Source of the DNA: Spirochaetales bacterium
GTDB lineage: Bacteria > Spirochaetota > Spirochaetia > Sphaerochaetales > Sphaerochaetaceae
Reading direction: 5' to 3'
NCBI GenBank assembly: GCA_028723145.1
Contig: JAQYFM010000193.1
Location: forward strand, 1-24,042
Length of the DNA stretch: 24,042 bases
Shown here piece after piece: positions 7,374 through 15,760 of this stretch (its first letter is position 1; the number at the start of each line of letters is the position of its first letter). A program made the position numbers and the translations under genes. The notes under the pieces were generated by a model. The model saw only the letters and a program-made list of their open reading frames with translations. It ran no database searches and was not told where the DNA came from.

Positions 7374-7395
7374 GAGAGTATAAGGAGAAAAAGAT

Positions 7396-8007
7396 ATGAG
7401 CGATGTTAAAAGCTTAGAAGCTCGCCTCAGAACTGAAGATTTCGGTTCAGCTGGTTCACGCCGTCTCGTTCGTGCAGGTTTCATTCCTGCAGTCATCTAT
7501 GGTAAGCAGGAACCTGTTCACATTGTAATCAATGCAAAAGAGTTCATGATGAAGAAACACACATTCAGTGAATCAACTCTTATTTCATTGTTTGTAGATG
7601 GAACAGAACACAAGGTATTTGTTAAGACTTATCAGGAAGACCTTTTAAAGGGTATTGTTAAGCACGTTGACTTCTATGAAGTAACATTTGGTGTACTTGT
7701 TAAGACTCACGTAAGAGTTGAACTCACAGGAACTCCTAACGGTTGTAAGGCTGGTGGTGTTCTCGAGCAGGTTATCCATGAAGTTGAAATTGAGTGTTTC
7801 CCAAGACACCTCCCACAGGCTATTACAGCAGATGTATCTGCTCTTGAGATTAACGAAGGTATCAGAGTATCTGATCTCGTAGTACCTGCTGAAATCAAGG
7901 TATTAACAGATGCTAATGCAACTGTTGCAACAGTTAAGGGCGTTAAGGAAGAAGTAGCTCCTGCAGCAGATGATGCAGCAGCAGCAACAACAACTGAAGC
8001 AAAATAA
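7396..8007 (+). CDS. rplY: Large-subunit ribosomal protein bL25 (CTC form)
   Basis: A 203-residue protein of the long bL25/CTC type: an N-terminal 5S-rRNA-binding domain (about 1-92, with 'RRLVRAGFIPAVIYG') joined to a C-terminal beta domain (about 95-185, with 'LPQAITADVSAL' and 'GIRVSDL'). It ends in a low-complexity acidic and Ala/Thr-rich tail from about 185. It binds 5S rRNA in the 50S central protuberance. Codon choice differs from the neighbours, with many AAG, CAG, CTC and CGC codons, as expected for a highly expressed ribosomal gene. AAGGAG lies eight bases before the ATG. Its TAA overlaps the ATG of pth by one base (TAATG), so the two are coupled. Confidence 0.95.
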   Translation: MSDVKSLEARLRTEDFGSAGSRRLVRAGFIPAVIYGKQEPVHIVINAKEFMMKKHTFSESTLISLFVDGTEHKVFVKTYQEDLLKGIVKHVDFYEVTFGVLVKTHVRVELTGTPNGCKAGGVLEQVIHEVEIECFPRHLPQAITADVSALEINEGIRVSDLVVPAEIKVLTDANATVATVKGVKEEVAPAADDAAAATTTEAK

Positions 8008-8564
8008 TGCTTGTAGTATTTGGTCTGGGCAATCCTGGAACTAAATACGAAGGAACTAGACACAATGCAGGAGTGGAAACACTTCTAAAGATGGCAGCGT
8101 ACTATCAAGTTAGCTTGAAAAGGCGCTGCTTTTCTTCTTTTTCATCAGCAACTATTGGTGATGAGGTAAAGCTAGTTTTTCCTTTAACGTATATGAATGA
8201 ATCAGGAAAAGTTGTCCTAAAAACAGTTAATGAAGGTGATGAAGTTATAGTTATCTCGGATCAGATGGATTTACCATGTGGTAAAATTAGACTTAAAAAA
8301 GGTGGTTCATCTGCAGGACATAACGGATTAAAGAGTATGCTTAGTTTTCTTCCAAATAACTTTACTAGAATGTATATTGGAGTTGGAAGACCTAAAGAGG
8401 GAGTGAGTGTACCTGATCATGTACTTTCAAAGTTTAGTGAAGAAGATAGAGCCTTAGTTGATAAAGCTGAAGAGAAAGCTGCATCAATTTTAGAAAGCTT
8501 AATTAAGGGTGAAGAGAGCTTTGCCATTCTACAAGGTCAAGCAAATAGCTGGAGTGCAATTTGA
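8007..8564 (+). CDS. pth: Peptidyl-tRNA hydrolase
   Basis: A 185-residue enzyme that releases peptides from peptidyl-tRNAs dropped by the ribosome. The motif 'FGLGNPGTKYEGTRHNAG' carries Asn9 and the catalytic His19. 'PLTYMNESG' holds the substrate-binding Asn, and 'ISDQMDLPCGKIRLKKGGS' then 'GHNGLKS' carry the conserved Asp and the GHNGL element. The start codon overlaps the rplY stop, and its own stop overlaps the start of tilS by four bases. The rplY-pth pairing is common in bacteria, and both act in translation. Confidence 0.95.
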   Translation: MLVVFGLGNPGTKYEGTRHNAGVETLLKMAAYYQVSLKRRCFSSFSSATIGDEVKLVFPLTYMNESGKVVLKTVNEGDEVIVISDQMDLPCGKIRLKKGGSSAGHNGLKSMLSFLPNNFTRMYIGVGRPKEGVSVPDHVLSKFSEEDRALVDKAEEKAASILESLIKGEESFAILQGQANSWSAI

Positions 8565-9826
8565 CAAATCTCTATAGTGTTGTATCAACATATTTATTAG
8601 TCCATAATATTGATAAAACTGAAAGACTTTATGTTGCTTTTAGCGGTGGTTCTGATAGCTTAGCACTTCTTTCTGTTCTCTCTAGTATTATGGCAACAAA
8701 GCCTATTGCTGTATATGTTGATCACAACATTAGGTCTCGTGAAGAACTTGATAGAGAAATTATCAAAAATAAAGAAAACTGCGATAAACTTGGTGTTAAA
8801 TTGCTAATTCATACCCTCGAAGAAGGTGAAATTGAAGCACTATGTAAAAAGGAAAAGATTACAGTTGAAGCATCAGCAAGATCATTGAGATACTCTTTTT
8901 TTGATAATCTTGATTCCTATGTAGTAACTGCCCACAATAAAGACGATCAAGAGGAATCTGTTTTTATGAAATTATTAACAGGTTCAACTTTTCAATCACT
9001 TTCTGCAATAAAAAGTAAAAGAGGAAAGTATCTTAGACCTTTAATTAGTGTAACAAAGGCTGAAATTGAAGCTTATTGCAGAGAAAATAACTTATCTTAT
9101 TCTTCTGACTCAACTAACTCTGAGCTATTTTGTTTAAGAAATAAAATTAGGCACTTAGTAATGCCAACTTTAAGTAGTGATATTAAAGAGAGTTTATTTA
9201 ATATTTCTCAAAATGTTGAAGCCTTTTTAAATCGAATTGAGATTATTTCCTTTCAAGACTATGTTCTATACAAAACTATAAATCGTAGTTTACTAATTAA
9301 TGCACTTCCGCTTCAAAGAGATATTTCATTAATTAATTTACTTTCTCAATTTACTTCAAGAAGAATTACAAAAGGGGAACTTGATAGTTTTTACTTAAAT
9401 TCAATAACAAAGAGAAGCTTTGAAACAAATGACTACATTGTTACATTCAAAGATGATGTAATTAGGGTTTATCCTCCAAACTTTTATTTTTCTACAAAAC
9501 TTTCTTTAAATAAAGAATTTATGAATTGTATTTTTTGTAAAAGTGATGGTAAGGACTCATTACTTTTACCAAATGAAGATTTAATTATTCGAGTATCTGA
9601 AGAAGGTGATGAGATAGAAACAAAGGATAAAAAAGTAAAGGTAAAAGAATTACTTAGCTCTATGAAAATACCTTATTGCTTTGTTGTATGTTCAAAAAGT
9701 GAAATTGTTGGTGTATTTGCTAAGTGTTTTGGGGGTAAAAATAGAATTTCAAGGCGCTTAATTTGTGGTAATTGGCAGCTTTTACCACGTTATGATGTGA
9801 TTTGTAAAACCTTGCTTGAATGTTGA
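8561..9826 (+). CDS. tilS: tRNA(Ile)-lysidine synthase
   Basis: A 421-residue N-type ATP pyrophosphatase that converts C34 of tRNA-Ile(CAU) to lysidine so it reads AUA. The PP-loop 'FSGGSDSLALLS' is at residues 27-38. It is followed by 'YVDHNIRSREE', 'EASARSLRYSFF', 'TAHNKDDQEESVFMKLLTGS' and 'SDSTNSELFCLRNKIRH', all in family order. The remaining C-terminal half corresponds to the TilS substrate-binding and C-terminal domains. The start is TTG at 8561 inside the pth stop (TTGA overlap); no other start lies before the PP-loop without losing conserved N-terminal sequence. It is the third gene of the rplY operon. Confidence 0.92.
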   Translation: MTNLYSVVSTYLLVHNIDKTERLYVAFSGGSDSLALLSVLSSIMATKPIAVYVDHNIRSREELDREIIKNKENCDKLGVKLLIHTLEEGEIEALCKKEKITVEASARSLRYSFFDNLDSYVVTAHNKDDQEESVFMKLLTGSTFQSLSAIKSKRGKYLRPLISVTKAEIEAYCRENNLSYSSDSTNSELFCLRNKIRHLVMPTLSSDIKESLFNISQNVEAFLNRIEIISFQDYVLYKTINRSLLINALPLQRDISLINLLSQFTSRRITKGELDSFYLNSITKRSFETNDYIVTFKDDVIRVYPPNFYFSTKLSLNKEFMNCIFCKSDGKDSLLLPNEDLIIRVSEEGDEIETKDKKVKVKELLSSMKIPYCFVVCSKSEIVGVFAKCFGGKNRISRRLICGNWQLLPRYDVICKTLLEC

Positions 9827-9844
9827 TACATATTTCTTTATATT
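9816..9844 (+). promoter_or_regulatory. Candidate ftsH promoter
   Basis: TTGAAT (9816-9821), overlapping the last tilS codons, and TATATT (9839-9844) are 17 bases apart, about 30 bases before ftsH. Confidence 0.4.
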
Positions 9845-9874
9845 AAGAATAATATTATTTTTAAAGGTATGATA

Positions 9875-11872
9875 ATGGACGAAAATAAAGATAAAGAACC
9901 GATAAACGATCAAAAGCCTAGTGAAAGTGAAAAGGATAAAACTCCTACACAAAACACTGAGGGGGAAGATAAAAATAAGAAAAAAAAGAAAGATAATGTT
10001 TACGACCAATATAAATATTGGGGAAGTGAAAAAGGGGATGATGGTAAACTAAAGGGTGGTCCAAAGGGAAAACTTACTTTATTTATCTTCATTGCTCTCA
10101 TTCTTAGCTTTGGATTTTTATTTTTCAACGAATCAAGGATGGCTAAACCTCAAGAGGTTACCTATACAACTTTCGTAAAGGCTGTTGAAAATGGTAGTGT
10201 TTTAAAGGCTGATATAAAGGACGAATCCCAAGTAACATTTACAACCCTAAATGGAACTACTGCTACTTGTAGAATACCTTACTATGATTCAAAGCTTCTT
10301 GATTTACTAAAAGAGAATAATGTTGAAGTAGTTGGTTCTGTACAAGGAGTTTCCTTCTTATACATATTCTTACAGCTTTTCCCTTGGTTAATCTTTGGCT
10401 TTATTATGTTCAACCTCTACCGCCAAACTGGTGCAGCTGGTGGAAAAGGTATGATGGGTTCTCTTGGTAAGAGTAATGCTCATCAATATAATTCTAAGGA
10501 TAAAAAGGTTACATTTAATGATGTTGCAGGTCAAAAGGAAAGTAAGTATGAGCTACAGGAAGTTGTAGACTTTCTAAAGAACCCTGAAAGATTTGCAAAA
10601 ATTGGTGCAAGAATTCCTAAGGGTGTACTTTTAGTAGGTCCTCCTGGAACTGGTAAAACTTTACTTGCGCGTGCTGTTGCTGGTGAAGCAGGTGTAAATT
10701 TCTTCCATACCTCTGGTTCTGACTTCGTTGAAATGTTTGTAGGTATGGGTGCTGCACGTGTAAGAGATTTATTTGAAACTGGTAGAAAGAATGCACCATG
10801 TATCCTCTTTATTTATGAACTTGATGCAGTTGGTCGTTCACGTGGTAGTGGCCTTGGTGGCGGACACGATGAAAGAGAGCAAACTCTTAACCAGATTCTT
10901 GTTGAAATGGATGGATTCTCTTCTGATCCAGGAGTTATCGTAATTGCTGCTACAAACCGTCCTGATGTATTGGACCCTGCACTTCTTCGTCCTGGTCGTT
11001 TTGACCGTCAAGTTGTTGTTGACCTTCCAGATGTTCAAGAGAGACTTGATATTTTACGTATCCACTCAAAGAAAGTTAAGTGTGATGACCAAATCGATCT
11101 TGAGAGAATTGCAAAAGCAACCCCAGGTTCATCTGGTGCTGATTTAGCAAACCTTGTTAATGAAGCTGCACTCTTTGCCGCAAGAGACAAGAGAGAAACT
11201 GTTTCAATGGCTGATTTCGAGAAGGCTCGGGATAAGATTATCTTAGGTGTTGCACGTGAAAGTAGATTTATGACAGCTGATGAGAAGAAGGCAACTGCTT
11301 ACCATGAAGCAGGCCATACTTTACTTCACTACTACTTAAAGTATACAGATCCTCTCCATAAGGTTACTATTATCCCTCATGGTAGAGCACTTGGTCTTAC
11401 AATATCACTGCCTGAGAAGGATCAATATACATTAAGAAAGGGGTACCTTTTAGATAGGATTGTAATTTGTATGGGTGGTTATGTTGCTGAAGATATTGTA
11501 TATGGCGAAACAACTACTGGTACAAGTAACGATATTAAACAAGCAACTGATCTTGCTCATAGAATGGTTACTGAGTGGGGTATGAGTGATCTTGGATTTA
11601 TTTCTCTAGCAAGTGAAGGTGAACCTCTATTCTTAGGCCGTGAAATTACTCAGAAAAAAGATTTCTCTGATCAAACAGCAACTAGAATTGATGAAGAAGT
11701 ACAAAAGATTTTATCATCTTGTATGGCTACTTGTCGTGATATCCTTACAACTCATCGTGATCAACTTGATAAATTAACAGATGAGCTCTGTGAGAAGGAA
11801 ACTCTTGATGATAGTGAAATTAGAGTACTTCTTGGTTTTGAACCACTAAAAAGTGAAAGTGAGTTAGTTTAA
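9875..11872 (+). CDS. ftsH: ATP-dependent zinc metalloprotease FtsH, with altered Walker B
   Basis: A 665-residue membrane AAA protease. In order: a long Lys/Glu/Asp-rich cytoplasmic tail (about 1-65), TM1 (about 68-84), a periplasmic domain, TM2 (about 161-180), and the AAA module with Walker A GPPGTGKT (255-262) and second region of homology 'ATNRPDVLDPALLRPGRFDR'. The protease has HEAGH at 477-481 and a distal 'TSNDIKQATDLA' zinc-ligand region. It degrades membrane and regulatory proteins. Oddity: Walker B reads 'CILFIYELDA', so the normally invariant Asp is Tyr314 (codon TAT, 10814-10816), while the catalytic Glu315 is kept. I chose the ATG at 9875 because AAAGG lies seven bases upstream; an ATG at 9869 would leave one base. 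lepA begins three bases after the stop. Confidence 0.93.
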   Translation: MDENKDKEPINDQKPSESEKDKTPTQNTEGEDKNKKKKKDNVYDQYKYWGSEKGDDGKLKGGPKGKLTLFIFIALILSFGFLFFNESRMAKPQEVTYTTFVKAVENGSVLKADIKDESQVTFTTLNGTTATCRIPYYDSKLLDLLKENNVEVVGSVQGVSFLYIFLQLFPWLIFGFIMFNLYRQTGAAGGKGMMGSLGKSNAHQYNSKDKKVTFNDVAGQKESKYELQEVVDFLKNPERFAKIGARIPKGVLLVGPPGTGKTLLARAVAGEAGVNFFHTSGSDFVEMFVGMGAARVRDLFETGRKNAPCILFIYELDAVGRSRGSGLGGGHDEREQTLNQILVEMDGFSSDPGVIVIAATNRPDVLDPALLRPGRFDRQVVVDLPDVQERLDILRIHSKKVKCDDQIDLERIAKATPGSSGADLANLVNEAALFAARDKRETVSMADFEKARDKIILGVARESRFMTADEKKATAYHEAGHTLLHYYLKYTDPLHKVTIIPHGRALGLTISLPEKDQYTLRKGYLLDRIVICMGGYVAEDIVYGETTTGTSNDIKQATDLAHRMVTEWGMSDLGFISLASEGEPLFLGREITQKKDFSDQTATRIDEEVQKILSSCMATCRDILTTHRDQLDKLTDELCEKETLDDSEIRVLLGFEPLKSESELV

Positions 11873-11875
11873 AAA

Positions 11876-13687
11876 ATGGATATTAAACATAAAAGAAATT
11901 TCTGTATCATTGCTCATATCGACCATGGTAAGAGTACTCTTGCTGATAGATTTATCGAAAAGGCTCGTCTTGTTACAACAAGAGGGCCTATGGGTACTCA
12001 GCTTCTTGATAATATGGATATCGAAAAGGAGAGAGGAATTACCATTAAAAGCCAAGCTGTTACAATTCCTTATACAGCGAAAAATGGTGAAGAGTATGAA
12101 CTTAATCTTGTAGACACTCCGGGACACGTAGACTTTACTTATGAAGTTAGCCGTGCTATTTCCTCCTGTGAAGGTGCCCTTTTGTTAATTGACGCTTCTC
12201 AAGGTGTTGAAGCACAAACTCTAGCAAATCTATATCTTGCCATGGAGCATAACTTGGAAGTTATTCCAGTTATCAACAAAATTGATCTTCCTAGTGCAGA
12301 TATCCCAGCATGCTTACATCAAATTGACCATGACCTTGGTTTAGATCCTGACATGGCTTGCTATGTTTCTGCAAAGACAGGTGAAGGTGTTGATACTCTT
12401 TATGAAGCTATTGTAAATAATATTCCATCACCTGAAGGAAAGGATACAGATCCATTGAAGGCTTTAATCTTTGATAGCCACTATGATCCTTATAGAGGTG
12501 TAATAGTTCACTGTCGTCTTTTCTCTGGTACTCTTAAAACTGGTGATGAAATTAAATTTATGCACTCTGATGCTGTGTATAAGGTTGAAGACTGTGGAAT
12601 TTTCCAGTTACAACTTGTTACTAAGGGTGAATTAAAAGCTGGTGATGTAGGATACTTTATTGCAGGTATTAAGACAATTAGTGATATCAGAGTTGGTGAT
12701 ACTGTAACGGGAATTAAAAATCCAGCAGATAAACCACTAGAAGGCTTTAAGGAAGTTAAGCCTGTAGTCTTTTCGTCAATCTATCCTGTTGATAGTAATG
12801 ACTATGAAGAGCTACAGGAAGCAATTGAACGCTTAAAGCTTAATGATGCATCACTTGTATATGAAAAGGATAATTCTGCTGCTTTAGGTTTTGGCTTTAG
12901 ATGTGGATTCTTAGGTATGCTTCACCTTGAAGTAATTCAAGAAAGAATTGAAAGAGAATTTGATCTTTCAATTGTCTTTACTTCTCCATCTGTAAGATAC
13001 ATCGTTCATATGAAGAATGGTGAAACTCTCTACATTGATAACCCACTTGAGTATCCTGAGGTAATGCGAATTGATTACTCAGAAGAGCCTTATATTCAAG
13101 CTAATATTATTACACCAACTCAATTCGTTGGTCCTATTATCTCTCTTTGTCTTGAAAAGAGAGGTGTGCAAACTTCAATGAATTATCTTGATGAGAAGAG
13201 AGTTGAGCTTGTCTATGAAATGCCACTTGCAGAGGTTCTCTTTGACTTCTATGATCGCTTAAAGAGTATCTCAAGAGGATATGCTTCCTTTGACTATGAA
13301 GTCATTGGATATAAGAAGACGGATTTAGTTCGCTTAGATATCTTAGTTAACTCAGAACCAGTTGATGCTCTATCGCAGTTAGTTTTTAAAGATAATGCAC
13401 AATCTAGAGGTAGAATTGTTTGTGAACGCTTAAAGGATGAAATTCCTAGACAGCAATTTAAGATTGCAATTCAAGGTGCTATTGGAGGAAATATTATTTC
13501 TCGTGAGACTATTTCTGCTTACCGAAAGGATGTAACTGCTAAGTGTTATGGTGGTGATATCTCAAGAAAGAGAAAACTCCTTGAAAAGCAGAAGGAAGGT
13601 AAGAAGAGAATGAAGATGGTTGGTAATGTTGAAATTCCACAGCAGGCCTTCCTAGCAGTATTAAAAACTAACGAAGATAAACAATAA
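11876..13687 (+). CDS. lepA: Elongation factor 4 (LepA)
   Basis: A 603-residue translational GTPase, the normal LepA length. G motifs: 'AHIDHGKSTLADR' (13-25), 'RGITIKSQAV', 'DTPGHVDF', 'NKIDLPSAD' and 'SAKTGEG'. The LepA-specific C-terminal region includes 'GFRCGFLGMLHLEV' and 'GGDISRKRKLLEKQKEGKKRMK'. EF4 back-translocates stalled or mistranslocating ribosomes and contributes to initiation and stress responses. It is separated from ftsH by three bases and has only a weak Shine-Dalgarno, so it is probably translated after ftsH from the same message. It ends at a strong hairpin shared with the converging K+ transporter operon. Confidence 0.96.
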   Translation: MDIKHKRNFCIIAHIDHGKSTLADRFIEKARLVTTRGPMGTQLLDNMDIEKERGITIKSQAVTIPYTAKNGEEYELNLVDTPGHVDFTYEVSRAISSCEGALLLIDASQGVEAQTLANLYLAMEHNLEVIPVINKIDLPSADIPACLHQIDHDLGLDPDMACYVSAKTGEGVDTLYEAIVNNIPSPEGKDTDPLKALIFDSHYDPYRGVIVHCRLFSGTLKTGDEIKFMHSDAVYKVEDCGIFQLQLVTKGELKAGDVGYFIAGIKTISDIRVGDTVTGIKNPADKPLEGFKEVKPVVFSSIYPVDSNDYEELQEAIERLKLNDASLVYEKDNSAALGFGFRCGFLGMLHLEVIQERIEREFDLSIVFTSPSVRYIVHMKNGETLYIDNPLEYPEVMRIDYSEEPYIQANIITPTQFVGPIISLCLEKRGVQTSMNYLDEKRVELVYEMPLAEVLFDFYDRLKSISRGYASFDYEVIGYKKTDLVRLDILVNSEPVDALSQLVFKDNAQSRGRIVCERLKDEIPRQQFKIAIQGAIGGNIISRETISAYRKDVTAKCYGGDISRKRKLLEKQKEGKKRMKMVGNVEIPQQAFLAVLKTNEDKQ

Positions 13688-13689
13688 AA

Positions 13690-13719
13690 TATTTGCCACC
13701 ATTTGGTGGCAATTGTTTT
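13690..13719. terminator. Bidirectional terminator between lepA and ktrA
   Basis: TTGCCACC (13693-13700) and GGTGGCAA (13705-13712) form a perfect 8-bp stem around ATTT. A short T-rich run follows on the plus strand (TTGTTTTA) and an A/T-rich run with TATTTTATT on the minus strand. Confidence 0.75.
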
Positions 13720-14377
13720 ACTTCAGCTTATCTTGGAATTCTGTAATATTTTTATTAGTTCCACATATATACATGCTATCGGAAGAGTAAAGCATCGTTT
13801 TTGGTGTAATATTACCTGTAGCTTTACCATCGTGTACGATAGCAATTAAGTTAAGGTTGTATTTCTGTCTTAAGTTAATTTCTTCAACTGTCTTTGAATC
13901 AAAGATATATGGAACCTTCATCTGAATAATAGAAAAATCATCAGAAAGTGGAAGAATATCCTCTGTAAGTGCATTAGTAACTGAATAGGCTAAGCGCTTT
14001 GCAATATCGATTTCAGGGAAGATTATTTCTGCACCAATTTTTTCTAGAATCTTTGCATGGTCATCGCTATTTGCTTTACAGACAACTCTTTTAACTCCGA
14101 GTTCAATTGCATTTAGTGCAGCAAGAATACTTGCTTCAATATCTTTACCAATACCAATTACTACTACATCAGCATCATTAAGTCCACACTCTGCTAGGGA
14201 TTCCTTGTTAATACTATTCATAATATAAACATCAGCACCTAATTTGCTAATTGACTCTAATACTGTCTCATCCTTATCAATTGCTATTACCGACTGCCCT
14301 AATTCAAGAAGTGTTTTTGCAACTTGGTATCCAAATCTACCAAGTCCAATTACAGCAAATGTTCTATAATTTTTCAT
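13718..14377 (-). CDS. ktrA: K+ uptake regulatory subunit (KtrA/TrkA, RCK domains)
   Basis: A 219-residue cytoplasmic gating subunit. The N-terminal RCK/TrkA-N Rossmann domain starts 'VIGLGRFGYQVAKTL', with the dinucleotide-binding GLGRFG at 11-16 and the ribose-binding acid in 'VIAIDKDE'. A C-terminal RCK_C domain follows from about 140. A single RCK pair at this length matches KtrA rather than the duplicated TrkA of enterics. Its start overlaps the stop of the membrane subunit by four bases (ATGA), so the pair forms one transporter: this protein binds ATP/ADP or NAD(H) and opens the channel-like partner. Confidence 0.9.
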   Translation of the reverse strand: MKNYRTFAVIGLGRFGYQVAKTLLELGQSVIAIDKDETVLESISKLGADVYIMNSINKESLAECGLNDADVVVIGIGKDIEASILAALNAIELGVKRVVCKANSDDHAKILEKIGAEIIFPEIDIAKRLAYSVTNALTEDILPLSDDFSIIQMKVPYIFDSKTVEEINLRQKYNLNLIAIVHDGKATGNITPKTMLYSSDSMYICGTNKNITEFQDKLK

Positions 14378-15669
14378 CCTACTATTACCTTTCCCTCTAG
14401 ATAATTTACATGTTTTATATCAGTAGCAATACAACTAAGTATAGTGAGTATTCCTACACGACCAATATACATAAGCAAAATAATTATAATCTTACTCAAA
14501 GGAGAAAGCAATACAGTGATATTTTGGCTAAGTCCTACAGTTGCTAGTGCACTAGTTACTTCATAAAATAATGCAGAGAGTGGAATGTCTGGTTCAATAA
14601 ATGCTAAAATAATACAGGAAATAAAGATTGTAAGAATAGCAAATAAAAAGATAAATAAAGCTTTAATAATAGTATCCTTACTAATAAATCGTTTAAAAGC
14701 AATGAAATCTTTTCCTCTCAAAATTGAAAGACTTGAGCCTAAAGCTGTAAATAATGTTGTTGTTTTAATACCACCACCAGTTGAACATGGAGATGCACCA
14801 ATAAACATTAATAAAATTGTTAATAGGTATGCTCTAGGTGTTAGTAGGCTTTGGTCAAAGGAACAGAACCCCGCTGTTCTAGTTGTTACAGCTTGAAAGA
14901 AGGCTTCAAGAGGAGAAAGCTTTTGAGTTAAAATAAAACCAAGTGTTCCTAATAATAATAAAATAGCTGTAACAAGTAATACTATTTTTGAGTGAATACT
15001 CAATCTTATTCTCTTTCCCTTCTTTGTAAGTAACTCCTTTAATACAATAAAGCCAAGACCACCAACAATAATTAAAAATGAAACTGTAAGCAGTACTACT
15101 GGGTTATCATGGTAATTAATTAAAGAAGTTCCAAATAAATCAAAGCCCGCATTATTAAAAGCTGATACAGATGTAAAGAGTGCTATGAAAATTCCTTTTA
15201 TTCCAAAGTCTTTAAAAAACGGAAAGGCTAGGGCAATAGCTCCAATAACTTCACAAATAAGTGTTGTTAATATTACGAACTTAATAATAGTTTTAATATT
15301 TGTTCTGTTATCAAGGCCGAAAGATTCACGAATTAGAAGTTTGTTTTTAAATGATAAATTACCATTTGTAACTGTAATAATGCTTACAAGTAAAAGAGCG
15401 TATCCTAGGCCTCCAATTTGAAATAGAGACATTAATACAATTTGTCCGAAGGTTGTTAGCGTAACTGAAACATCTATTGGAGATAGTCCTGTTACGCAAA
15501 CTGCTGAGGTTGCGACAAATAATGCATCTAAAAATTTAATATTTTCATTTGATGAAATAGGAAGTAATAGTAATATTGTTCCAATTACTATTAAGGATAC
15601 AAAACCCATAGCAAGTAAAAAGGAAGATGGTATTTTCTTAATTCTTTGTCTTAATTTTGAAATATCCAT
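14374..15669 (-). CDS. ktrB: K+ uptake membrane subunit (KtrB/TrkH family)
   Basis: A 431-residue integral membrane protein with the four pore-loop repeats of the SKT superfamily, each with its filter glycine: 'TSAVCVTGLS', 'VSAFNNAGFD', 'VTTRTAGFCS' and 'TSALATVGLS'. Between the third and fourth lies 'GASPCSTGGGIKTTT', a family hallmark. It carries K+, often coupled to Na+, into the cell together with the RCK subunit encoded next. A KtrB-type identity is preferred over TrkH because of its length and the single-RCK partner. There is no Shine-Dalgarno; a perfect TATAAT ends seven bases before the ATG, so the mRNA may be leaderless. It diverges from galM. Confidence 0.92.
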   Translation of the reverse strand: MDISKLRQRIKKIPSSFLLAMGFVSLIVIGTILLLLPISSNENIKFLDALFVATSAVCVTGLSPIDVSVTLTTFGQIVLMSLFQIGGLGYALLLVSIITVTNGNLSFKNKLLIRESFGLDNRTNIKTIIKFVILTTLICEVIGAIALAFPFFKDFGIKGIFIALFTSVSAFNNAGFDLFGTSLINYHDNPVVLLTVSFLIIVGGLGFIVLKELLTKKGKRIRLSIHSKIVLLVTAILLLLGTLGFILTQKLSPLEAFFQAVTTRTAGFCSFDQSLLTPRAYLLTILLMFIGASPCSTGGGIKTTTLFTALGSSLSILRGKDFIAFKRFISKDTIIKALFIFLFAILTIFISCIILAFIEPDIPLSALFYEVTSALATVGLSQNITVLLSPLSKIIIILLMYIGRVGILTILSCIATDIKHVNYLEGKVIVG

Positions 15670-15676
15670 AGATTTA

Positions 15677-15705
15677 ATTATAACTTTTTTTCTTTCATTG
15701 TTTAA
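15677..15705 (-). promoter_or_regulatory. Promoter of the ktrB-ktrA operon
   Basis: On the minus strand a perfect TATAAT (15677-15682) is followed by TAAATCT and the ATG. A weak -35 TTAAAC (15700-15705) lies 17 bases upstream. The expected transcription start is at or next to the start codon. Confidence 0.5.
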
Positions 15706-15713
15706 GTCTGATA

Positions 15714-15741
15714 TTGTTAATTAAAAAAAAGTAGTTAAAAT
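15714..15741 (+). promoter_or_regulatory. Promoter of galM-udk
   Basis: TTGTTA (15714-15719) and TAAAAT (15736-15741) are 16 bases apart. AGAGG follows five bases before the ATG at 15761. Confidence 0.45.
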
Positions 15742-15760
15742 AGAAAAATAAGAGGTTTTT

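Noticed and set aside
7173..7496. Minus-strand reading frame across the tRNA and the start of rplY
   Set aside because: It is the complement of a clear tRNA, terminator and ribosomal protein gene and has no recognisable protein features.
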